Shown here piece by piece: positions 11,101-21,000 of a stretch of DNA of 64,000 nucleotides. Positions within the stretch are counted from its first letter, which is position 1, and each line of letters starts with the position of its first letter. Source of the DNA: Ottelia alismoides (Eukaryota > Streptophyta > Magnoliopsida > Alismatales > Hydrocharitaceae). Location: the NCBI GenBank assembly GCA_037367405.1, contig JAZKJV010000384.1, positions 248,001 through 312,000 of the forward strand. The letters run 5' to 3'. The notes under the pieces were generated by a model. That model made no database searches, was not told where the DNA came from, and saw only the letters and a program-made list of their open reading frames with translations. The position numbers and the translations under genes are program-made.

Positions 11101-12798
11101 CTTATATCATGATCATTGGTGAACAGTATACTTACTAGCGCTTCCCTAGAAACACTTGGTGGTGATTATTACACTACTACTCAAACTTGCATGGAGACTA
11201 CTAGAAACCAATCGAAAGATTTTATGAAAAGATACTATACACGCAAAATACTATGGTAAGAAAGACTTATGGGGGGAGGGGGCAATGAGAGATCAAGTTC
11301 TTCCGCATTATGGAAAGCCCTATTGGAAGTAAGACTTTTGTTTTTCCGAAATTCGAATGACATATTAGAGGGATATATAGATGAATATACATTGTAATAT
11401 TTTTAAAAAAATAATAAAAAATACGAAAATGATGCAAGGGCTGCCCCATCTAACCCTTATATCATGATCATTGTGTGAACAGTATACTTACTGGCGCTTC
11501 CCCAGAAACACTTGGTGGTGATTATTACACTAGTACTCAAACTTGCATGGAGACTACTAGAAACCAATCGAAAGATTTTATGAAAAGATACTATACACGT
11601 AAAATACTATGGTAAGAAAGACTTATGGGGGGGGGGCAATGAGAGATCAAGTTCTTCTACATTATGGAAAGCCCTCGTGCAGGTAAGGCTTTTGCTTTTC
11701 AGAAATTCGAATGACATATTGGATGGATATATAGATGAATATACACTATGATATTTTTCAAAAAAATAATAAAAATTACGGATAAATGATGCGAGGGCAG
11801 GCCCATCTAACCCTTATATCATTATCATTGTGTGAACAGTATACTTACTAGCGCTTCCTTAAGATACACTTGGTGGTGACTACTAACACTATTACTCAAA
11901 CTTGCATAGAGATTACTAGAAACCAATCAAAAGATTTTAAAAGATACTATTCACGCAAAATACTATGGTAAGAAAGACTTATGAGGGGGGGGGAGAGATA
12001 AGTTCTTCCGCATTATGGAAAGTCCTCCTGTAGGTAAGGCTTTTGCTTTTCCGAAATTCGAATGACATATTGGAGGGATATATAGATGAATATACACTAT
12101 GATATTTTTCAAAAAATAAAAAAAATTACGGATAAATGATGCGAGGACAAGCCCATTTTTCCCTTATATCATGATCATTGTGTGAACTGTATGCTCACTA
12201 GCACTTCCCCAGAAACACTTGGTGGTGACTACTAACACTACTACTCAAACTTGCATGGAGACTACTAGAAACCAATCGAAAGGTTTTATGAAATGATATT
12301 ATTCACGCAAAATACTATGGTAAGAAAAACTTATTGGGGGGGGTGGGGGGGGGGAGGGGGCAATGAGAGATCAAGTTCCTCCGCATTATGGAAAGCCCTA
12401 TTGCAGGTAAGGCTTTTGCTTTTCCGAAATTCGAATGACATATTGGAGGGATATATAGATGAATATACATTGTGATATTTTTCAAAAAATAATAAAAATT
12501 ACAGATAAATGATGCAAGGATAGCCCCATCTAACCCTTATATCACAATCATCGTGTATAGAGTATGCTTATTGGCGCTTCCCCAGAAACACTTGGTGGTG
12601 ACTACTAACACTACTACTCAAACTTGCAGAGGGACTAATAGAAACCAATCGAAAGATTTTATGAAAAGATATTATTCACGCAAAATACTATGGTAAGAAA
12701 GACTTATGAGGGGGTGGGGGGGGCAACAAGAGATCAAGTTCCTCCCCCATTATGGAAAACCCTACTGCAATAAGGCTTTTGCTTTTCGTAGCACTCTC
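8196..12798. repeat. Tandem array, about 13 units of roughly 355 bp
   Basis: The marker ATGATCATTGTGTGAAC (with small changes) falls near 8311, 8671, 8987, 9350, 9698, 10053, 10406, 10760, 11109, 11464, 11821, 12171 and 12544, a spacing of 316-373 bp. Each unit has about 130 bp like the right arm of the 5910-type Mutator MITE (CGAAATTCGAATGACATATT through GCAGCCCCATCTAACC) plus about 220 bp of other sequence that includes a poly-G run of variable length. Neighbouring units are close to identical in the middle of the array. Short minus-strand frames recur in every unit but show no protein family. Confidence 0.95.
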
Positions 12799-14370
12799 AC
12801 CCTTTTTGGCAACAGGTCCTCTACCCTAATATATAAAGATAAGTGGCTCCTCCATCGTGATGAAGTCATTATACCTAAGACCCGCACAAGAAAAATGCAT
12901 GCATTCATCTTATACCTACCAGTGGAATTAGGCATTCCAATCCTGAAGAGAATTTTCAACCCAAGAATCATACATCATATTCTAAATACTATCATAAGAC
13001 CGTGCACATCAGACACTTTTATATGGAATCCATTCGAGAGGTGTATCCTCAGTTAAATCGGCTAACCAGCAGCTTTCACATTGTATACATGTTCATGACA
13101 ATAAAAGGTTGTAACAAACTAAAAAGGTTTGGGCTTGTGATGGATTGGATCCTCGCATCAAAAACCTATTGTACTGGATGCAAGGCTATGATAAATTTAG
13201 TTGGAACTTGCCCATACGCACACTTTATGGTTTGCTCTTAGGATACAAGGTAGCCTATAACATCAATGCCATTGAAGTATGCTTCGATTTGCTCGATGAT
13301 TATATCGGGGAAACACTCTCAATCTACTGCTCACAATCAATAAACTAAGAAGTTAGCGGTATAGAACTCATCCACAAAGATTTTTTGGTGACCTCTAGGC
13401 ATTGAGAGCAGAACTCACACCCAATCAAGACGTACATCTAGCTGCAGCCCACGAGTAGACATAACACACCAGCATTGTGATTAATGAGGCTTATATCGCA
13501 ACAAAACAACCATCGTCATTGTCTCCTTCAACGACAAGAATTTTCTTCTGCAAAATGAGAGCTGGTCACTGCCTATAGCCTCGAGGAGGTAGAAGCCTTG
13601 GTTGTCAAAGCAACTATCAACACCGCGACCCGCTTCCACGGTAACTAATACCATCGTAATGTACTCTGATTGCAAGGTGATAGTGAACATGATCGGTTTT
13701 ACTTATCCTCTATCTTGACACCAAACAGAAGATCGTTGAAGAGCTCCATTGATGAACTTCGCAAGTCCAACACAACGAAAGTAGTTTTCGCCACAAGAAA
13801 ACATGATGTTCACAACCCATAAATCGTTCCACTCATTGTACTCCAATACCATGAACTAAGGGAAACAACTTCCTAGCTTTCTTTAAAAAAATGTCTTGTC
13901 AGAATTTACAAGGATCATAGTATAATTTAAAAATAAAAGGGGACATGTTGTCATCTGCTTCCAACATCAGCAAACGACAACGACACCTCTATGTTACGAA
14001 ACCATCATCACACTATGAGAAGCAATAAGCAAGCAATACTCATCGCCAATCATTGTTGTAATAGTTATTTTTAAAATTTTAATTTATACATTATATATAG
14101 AGGAGCAATCGGATGAGGTTTTTGTAAGATGGTGAGACGTGTATTCTTAACCACTCATTTTAACACCAATAACGCACGGAACCTTATATTTTTATCACCA
14201 CATATCACCGTGGCGAACTTAGAATACGGGACATGCCCCCAGTCCAACGCCTCCAACAACACCGCGTGCGTCTCGCGAGCACTGTCGCTACCAGAGGAAC
14301 GTCGGCAAAAGGCAGCAACTCAGTCACCATTCCCCTATCTCTTTCTAGATTACCCTCGCTCTATCTCTAA
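12799..14370. other. No confident gene; old degenerate DNA
   Basis: The sequence after the array is moderately GC-balanced with overlapping short open frames on both strands (for example 12706-13056 and 13002-13348 on plus). None has a recognisable family, a start context or splice logic. Old decayed retroelement sequence is possible but I cannot show it. Confidence 0.4.
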
Positions 14371-14539
14371 GGGCATGTTTGGTTGCTGGGTTGGACTGGG
14401 TTGGATTGGGTTGGGATACCCCTGTGAATAGTCTATTATACTCTTGTGAATAGTAAATTGTGAGGAGGATTGAAAGGGTTGGAAGGAGGGGTACACCGGT
14501 GTATCCCAACCCAGTCCAACCCAGCAACCAAACATGACC
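14371..14539. mobile_element. Tourist-like MITE (169 bp)
   Basis: The ends are GGGCATGTTTGGTTGCTGGG and the matching inverted CAACCAAACATGACC. The element is flanked by TAA on both sides (14368-14370 and 14540-14542), the PIF/Harbinger target duplication. It is palindromic over most of its length. Confidence 0.85.
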
Positions 14540-14542
14540 TAA

Positions 14543-16692
14543 GGTTCCTCCAGAGAAGAGGAGAACGATGTTGGAACGTGTTATCAAGGAGTTCACGGAG
14601 AACGTGATATGTGAATCACATATTTCAGACGAAAACGCACACGTGTCAGCATTCTAAATCTAGATGTAGAATAAAAAAGTGAAAATTACAAAAAAAATAA
14701 AATTAAATAAAACTCCATGTGCATTTAATTTCAATATCAACAATAAAACAATTGATTTTTTAAGATTTATTCGAACCACCAACTGAGTGCCATCCTCCAA
14801 GAACCATCTACTTCCACATAATTACTTTAATGCTGTTATTGGTGTAGTATCTAAGTTTCATGTTCGATGATTTTTTTCTAAATTAAACGACGTGACATAA
14901 GAGAAAGTTAATAGGTATCACATTGATCAAACATAAGATAATTATATGACATAAAGGTAGGCCTCCAGATGCCGAGAAGGAGGCTGCTCTACATACGATT
15001 TGCGATAGAACGACAAGAGGCGATGTTCCACTAATAACAAACAATGGAAGGAAATATCGTGAATCCCTGATATATCTATATCGAAACGAGACCGATATAG
15101 ATAACGATATGCCAATATATTTCTTTTTCAGAGATTTCCTTCACAAAAGTGCGTCGATATGAGCGATATTTCGATGATATATCGTCCAAATATCAATCGG
15201 CAAGATATCAAAACGATATCAATATCGATACGACCTTCTATGTAACAAACTTAAGTGTTAACCTATGAATGTGTACCCAAAACAAGCTTATTACTCAAGA
15301 TGACCAACTTTCCAAATTCTGCATTCACCACACAAATCTGTGCTATCGGTCTTTCAGGTGTAATTCCTTCAAGCTATTGCTGCTGTCACAATCTTCCGTT
15401 CGAATCCCAAAAAACAACAGGAAAAGTATACCTTTTAGGGAAAATATACCCAACCATTTACCATTTCGATATTCTGAGTATTAATTTGAAATCATATCCA
15501 TTCTGGAGATGTTTCCTCTCTCACACCTCCAATGGGAAATGTCTGTCTCAAGTAACCACGGCCTGGTAAGATCTGGAAGCTTTTGTTGCCAATCTATAGG
15601 CGGGAAAGGGACCCACAAAAACGGGGAATTCGTGCGATCGCTCGTTCAAAATCAAATGGTTGTAGCAGATTCCACGGTACTGCAGAGGATCCACTCTAAT
15701 CTATAGGTATCTGACGCGATCATTCGATTGGTACTTACTGCCAATCTAAAAGACTAAAAGCGTTATTGCCAAATTTTTTAAATCGATTCGATGGTTTGTC
15801 AAGATAACAACTCATATACCATGTTTTATACTGAACAGTTTTGTTATTAGTTTATTAACTATCTACATATACATAAGTATAAAAATCAGAACTACATTGC
15901 TGTCCAAATTTGAACTTTTTGAATATTAATGTGCAAACTCTCATTTTATTGTTATGCTCAAAGTAACAATATGATTTTTTTTAAAGTGAAAATTCAAGGA
16001 ATCCATACATATTGCTTGGCTTATTGCCTCATTTACGGAATGTTTACACACAGAAGATTCCAGGAAATCTTATCATGTCATCTCTATATTCCTCCACACA
16101 TAGCTATGTTGAAAAAAGGACAGCAAAAAAAAGCTCCTAAACGATAAAGATACCGTTGCAATGGGAGAAGTAGGAAGAGGGAAGCAACAGGTTTTCTTTT
16201 GAGTGGTTGACGAAGTGTTTTCGTATGTTGTTATGAAGCCACAAAATGTAGGACAACAAATCATGCGGTTTATTTGACGATTACACTAGGTCAGTTAGGT
16301 AAGGGAATAAGGAGGAATAAGAGAGTGTGATAAGGTAGAATAAGACACATCTTTTGTTCGACGGAAGGATAGGAGTAATCGAGAATAAGTGGAAATATGA
16401 GTTGTTAGGTGCTATTCTTTGTTCGGTTGGTACCTGAGGGATAAGAAATAAACTTAGTAAGTTCGTTAAAAATGTTTGTTGGAGAATAATCTGAATAAAT
16501 CCGATGCATTATTAACCATATTGGCATCGATAATCATTCTCCGATAGAAGCACAATTCACAAGTTTTAAGCCCTCTCTTCCTAAAGCTCAGAAACGGAGG
16601 CAGAATAAAAAAGTGTATAAATACGGAGAAATAAAGAAAGAGGAAAATAAAGACTTATTCTTATCCCTATTCCCCTATAAGACATGCTCTAA
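14543..16692. other. No gene recognised
   Basis: AT-rich sequence. Between about 15045 and 15245 the words GATATC, CGATAT and ATATCG recur in both orientations, suggesting a decayed palindromic element. A 104-aa plus-strand frame (15255-15569) matches no family I know. Around 16290-16690 AGGAATAAG and CTTATTCTTATCC-type words resemble the Tourist-like element at 18213, in degraded form. Confidence 0.4.
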
Positions 16693-17395
16693 GGACATGT
16701 TTAATAACTGGTTTGGGTTGGAGTAACCTCCTATTAATAGTATTTGTTTGGATAGTTAGACGGGTTGGAGATGGTTGAAATGATAAATGCGATGTGAAGT
16801 GACATTAATTATATGTTATATTAATTTTTTAATGATTATAATATATTTTATGTTAATTTTTTATTTAAACATGGTAAAAAAATTTATAACAAAGGAATTG
16901 TATGATCCATATAATTAATTCCTACCAAGAATGCATGTATAGAAAATTGAGTATACAAGGTTTGAAGTTACCTCGATGTAACATGGCAACCAAACGAGGG
17001 CTTGTTGGTAACTGGGTTGCGTTGGAGTAACTTGATGTAAAATGTAAATAGTAGTTGTTTGGATGATTATGATTATTGGAGAGAATTGTAATGAGAAATG
17101 TGATGCGATGTCACATTGGTTTGTGATGAAATTCCAACTCATAAATGCGTGAGGGGTAAACCAGGTTACCTCGAGGTAACCTGGTAACCAAACAAGCTTT
17201 AAGAGTGTTTGATTACTGGGATGTGGTATGTTGGAGTAACCTCCTGTAAATAATAGTTGTTTGGATATTTATAATAGTTGGAGAGGATTGAAATAAAGAA
17301 TTTTATGTGATATCACATTGATTTGTGATATAATTCACATCCAAGAACGTAGAGCTAAATCAGATTACTCCTGGATAACCCGATAATCAAATGGA
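16693..17395. mobile_element. Three Tourist-like MITEs in a row
   Basis: Three copies of about 200-300 bp follow one another (about 16693-17000, 17001-17200 and 17205-17395). Each opens with a version of GTTTGGTAACTGGGTTG followed by GGAGTAAC and closes with a version of GGTAACCTGGTAACCAAAC. TTTGGAT and GTGATATCACATTG words recur at equivalent positions. Target duplications are blurred, so exact borders are approximate. Confidence 0.65.
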
Positions 17396-17688
17396 TCGTA
17401 GAGGTTTTTGACATTTGTTTGAGCGTCTTTAGCCGACGTCCGACACGTTTGTAGGAGTCTAATAATTAAATTTGAGCCACAGATAGTTAAATTTGAGCCA
17501 CAGCCCCTCCAAATCCTCCCACCGCGGGAACACAAATCAACTCCGGCCTCGCGAGAACCGGTTCTGATTCGAGCGCAATTGGCGTGACTGTCGTCATGAA
17601 ACCGTTCGATATCAAAACGGACATATCTACACAATCATAACTATTCAAACAAATAGATATTTCTAGAGTTTAATCCCCAAAAGCTAAC

Positions 17689-18027
17689 CTCGAGATCCCG
17701 CTTGAGGAAATGGAGGGCGAGGGCGGAGCAGAGCAGCAGCGCCCTCGTTCCCTCTGCAGCGGCCCCCGCAGGAAACGCCGCCAGCGCCGCGGCGAGGGCG
17801 GGGGTGTAGACGGAGAGCATTCCCGTCCTCGAGGGGATCCTCGTGGATCTCCGATCGTCGGCGACATTGGACGGCGAGGCGAACTTGGAGTACTGGATGT
17901 GCTGCCGACCCGACGCCTCCAACAGCGCGGTGTACGCCATTTGGAGGATCGTCGCCGCCGATGCCGTCGTCAAGAGAATCGACGGCGGAGGCGGGAAGAG
18001 GACGGAAGGGAGACATACCGTCGGCAT
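17689..18027 (-). CDS. Second copy of reductase exon 1 (113 codons)
   Basis: The ATG is at 18025-18027. The frame stays open to GAG|gttagc at 17689, the same phase-0 donor position and the same final residues (HFLKRDLE) as exon 1 of the reductase gene at 3548-3895. Shared blocks are PPPxSxLL, QYSKFA, IPSR, YTPAL and ALAAFxAG through EGTRALLLC. It is shorter in the middle, where about ten residues after YSKFA are missing or changed. No second exon is found between here and 3896. It may be a silent duplicated exon, or an alternative first exon using the 1026 acceptor across a 16.7 kb intron. A GA repeat lies just upstream of the ATG, as in the other copy. Confidence 0.65.
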
Positions 18028-18030
18028 CGC

Positions 18031-18052
18031 CTCTCTCTCTCTCTCTCTCTAA
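18031..18052. repeat. CT microsatellite in the presumed 5' UTR
   Basis: A (CT)n run directly upstream of the ATG of the minus-strand exon, so it reads GAGAGA in the presumed leader. The other exon 1 copy has a shorter GA run in the same place. Confidence 0.85.
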
Positions 18053-18212
18053 AACTAATTATCGCTCTCTCTGCTCCACCACCCGTGCAACGCAATGAAA
18101 TACGATCGTTTCGAACTTTCGAGCGGGGTCGCAAGAAGATTGCCCTACAATATGTTGACACGTGGCATTTCATAGGCCTTTTGATTTCTTATTGTAACGT
18201 CAATGTTGGTAA

Positions 18213-18459
18213 GGGCCCGTTCGGTACGAGAATAAGAAGAAATAAGGATGGAGAATAAGAGGAATAATGATCTATTCTCCGTTCGGCTGGAGGATAGGAA
18301 TAAGGAGAATAAGATGAAATAAAGGTAGGTAATGTGTGATAAGATAGGAATAAGAGTGAAATAAGATGGAATAATGGGGAATAGTCGTATCACTGGGAAC
18401 CATGTCGGAAGGAGAATTGACCCCTTATTACAGGATCTATTCTCCAAACAAACATGGCC
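18213..18459. mobile_element. Tourist-like MITE (247 bp)
   Basis: The ends are GGGCCCGTTCGGTACGAG and the inverted CAAACAAACATGGCC, flanked by TAA on both sides (18210-18212 and 18460-18462). The interior is rich in AGGAATAAG words. It sits about 190 bp upstream of the duplicated exon 1 and could overlap its promoter. Confidence 0.8.
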
Positions 18460-18954
18460 TAAGAGTTAGCAAGTTTATGGGATCGATGGAAGAATTACGA
18501 TATTTCATAGGTCGTAGAGGTAATTGACAAAGGTAAAAATCCCAATCCAATAATGATGCGTGGTTAAAAATTTAAAACCATTGTTTTGATGAGGATGAAA
18601 TCGATCATGTTTCTTCTCCAAATGAAGAATTAGTTATAATATTCTTCTTAAATAATTATAATATGCGTTTACATCAGGAAGTGATTTTTGTTGTGTTTGT
18701 TTTGGAACTTATGTTAGTTGTACACCTATTTAATAATGTTTGAGTGGCAACATGAGGATGGCATTGATTTAACAATAGATGATCCTTAACGTAGGATTTA
18801 ATCTCTGAAAAGTGGTTTGATATACATATTGATGAGATTAAGTAAATGAGAATCCTTTTTTATTAGTTACGGGAGGGATTTGTGAAGATTGAAACCCTGA
18901 TCACTTGAGTCGGAGTCCACTGCTTCTATCACCCGACCATTCCACGAGGTTCCA

Positions 18955-19090
18955 ATGAGAATCATTGGTGTTTAAGATCTTACTCTATTACCTGAAGGTG
19001 CAAAAATGATTTAAATCAAGAACGAAATAAAGGGTGATGTTGAATGTTATGATGCTCGTCTTGTCGCTAAGGGATTTACTCAGAACATCT
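18955..19090 (+). pseudogene. Fossil of Ty1/copia reverse transcriptase
   Basis: The plus-strand reading LPEGAKMI, a stop, then KNEIKGDVECYDARLVAKGFTQN matches the N-terminal reverse transcriptase block LPxGxKxIxxKWVFKxK...YKARLVAKGFTQ. Two in-frame stops (after GV and after MI) break it, and the match ends at about 19085. Confidence 0.75.
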
Positions 19091-19586
19091 CGCCATTGGT
19101 TTTGTATGAAGGTAAATTTGATGTCCATGTTTTTTTGTTCCTTTTGGCTGATTCTTGTCGGCAATCGAGAAGTCCCCTAACTCCAACATCCCGATCGCTC
19201 TCGCATCCGAAGACTAGTAAGAAGAAATTCACGTCAATAAAGCTCCTCAGAGACTCGCAATCGTAACCCGATGAGACAAAGGATGCAACTCTCTTGCACA
19301 AAAGCTTTTCGATCCGATCAATCACATGATCATGCCGTCAGCTGGGTATATTTAAAAGGATCAAACTCTGCTAGAATGAAAGACTTTGTCATAGGGTCGT
19401 CGAAAGATCAAAGCCCTATAAATAGAAGTGAACTAGGTGCTATCACTGCGTTGAGGTCAAGTGTTGTGGTTACTGCAGATATAGGTACTCTATATTTCAT
19501 CTTCGGTGCCGTAAATTTAGCATCATTTTTTTCCAAATTTCGTAGTGTAGCAGTCAACTGCTGAAAAAATGATGTTTAGTTGACCT

Positions 19587-19800
19587 AGTGTAACGTTCCG
19601 GGCTTAGGTCTCGGTCCGTTATCGAGGAAAACTGACCCTGACAACTTGTTGGGTACGAGCCCAGATGGACCCGTTGACAATCACCCAAAATGCTTAAGCC
19701 CAAATTATCAAGTAGTAATCCCACCACTTATAAACCACGCCCACACTTCGTGAGTTTTAGGTATGTCACTATGTTTTGAGGTATACCTAATCTATATTCT
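19587..19800 (+). repeat. Possible LTR start of a gypsy-like element
   Basis: The block opens TGTAACGTTCCGGGC, similar to the TGTAACG... starts of many plant LTRs, and is followed by a CTTATAAACC TATA-like stretch near 19727. No second LTR, primer site or coding region was found nearby, so it would be an orphan fragment. Confidence 0.3.
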
Positions 19801-20492
19801 CTCTGACTTAAAAGGAGAAATGAAACTCAAATAGATGTATATACATGTGGTTTCTCCGCCTCGCTCTTCTATCTAACTAAAATATTTAATTGCGCGGAGA
19901 GTATTTTAGATAAAATTCTACGAAAATTTTGGATATATATGTTCAATTTTGAAGATGGAATTTCCGATATCAATTAGATATAATGTTAAGATAATTAAAA
20001 TAGATATACTAAATATTTCATTACACGTAATCTCCAGCCTCATGTCTATACTCAAAACGTGACATATATAGATATTATCAATCGGGAATGGATCATCTCT
20101 TGTAATCAAAGTCACAATAAAGGTACTGTCGCCTTTTTTTGGAAATTGATTAAAATAATCCAACAGTATAGATTGAATATTTGGTTATAATTTCACATAT
20201 CTACTAAATTTCACTTAAATCCGATATCATTTGCTAGTTTATTTTTTTATTTTAACAATCAAATGTCCGATATAAAGTATCAAATGACATCGATATTTGG
20301 TAGATTTATAGAATATTAACCAATTTATGAGGTTAAATTTTTGTAATCGATTTCAAAAAAGAAGAGCACATCACCTTTGCTATATACGCAATCGTTCGAA
20401 GTTGTCACCCAAAATGTCATGAAATATATGTCAAAAACATCGGTCAGATATGTTTGAGGGTATATTTGAGCTGTTTTAGAGGTATATTAGAA

Positions 20493-20802
20493 GAGTTTAA
20501 TGGGGAGCCCCCTTGGAGCAGCCAACATAGCTGTCTCGCGTCGTTTTCGATGTTTTTTTATTTTTTTAAAAAAATATCACTATGCATATTGATCCCTATA
20601 TCCCTCCTATATGTCATTCGAATTTCGGCAAAAACAGAGACTCCTACGGCCTCCATCCAGACGGTCATTTTTTAATGGAAACATGATTTTTTAAATCGAC
20701 ACCATCTCGATGGGCTTCAGTTCTCGCTAACCCGACGTGGTGATATTTTTCAAAAAAATAAAAAAAATGCCGAAAATAAGGTGAGGGCAGCCCCATTAAA
20801 CT
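20493..20802. mobile_element. Mutator-like fold-back MITE (310 bp)
   Basis: The ends are GAGTTTAATGGGG and CCCCATTAAACTC, exact inverted repeats. A perfect 9-bp target duplication ATATTAGAA flanks it (20484-20492 and 20803-20811). The left arm matches the elements at 4097 and 5910. The right arm is partly deleted, so the palindrome is incomplete. Confidence 0.88.
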
Positions 20803-21000
20803 CATATTAGAAATCTAAAAAAATAGAATTTCTTATTTGCCTTTGCTGAAAGAACGCTCTTGTTAAAAAAGACGAGTTGAAATATTGATATCATCGTATT
20901 ATGAAATGGGAAGCCAAACCTTAGTTCAGCAATCCACAAAATCTGGAGATAGAGATGACTGATTATATAGATTTTATTTATGTCCATGTCCAGATATGAT

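Noticed and set aside
8134..12475. Recurring 60-78 aa frames (MGxPSHHFRNFYYFF...) in the array
   Set aside because: They repeat only because the DNA unit repeats; length varies with indels and no start or family is conserved.
8196..12798. Array considered as a CRISPR-like or centromeric satellite
   Set aside because: Units are 355 bp without short-repeat/unique-spacer structure, and 13 copies at one euchromatic-looking site do not show a centromere.
15255..15569. 104-aa plus-strand frame
   Set aside because: No recognisable domain, no splice context and flanked by degenerate repeats; I could not support it as a gene.
17710..18258. 182-aa plus-strand frame
   Set aside because: Arg/Gly-rich antisense of the duplicated exon 1; the minus strand shows the reductase family.
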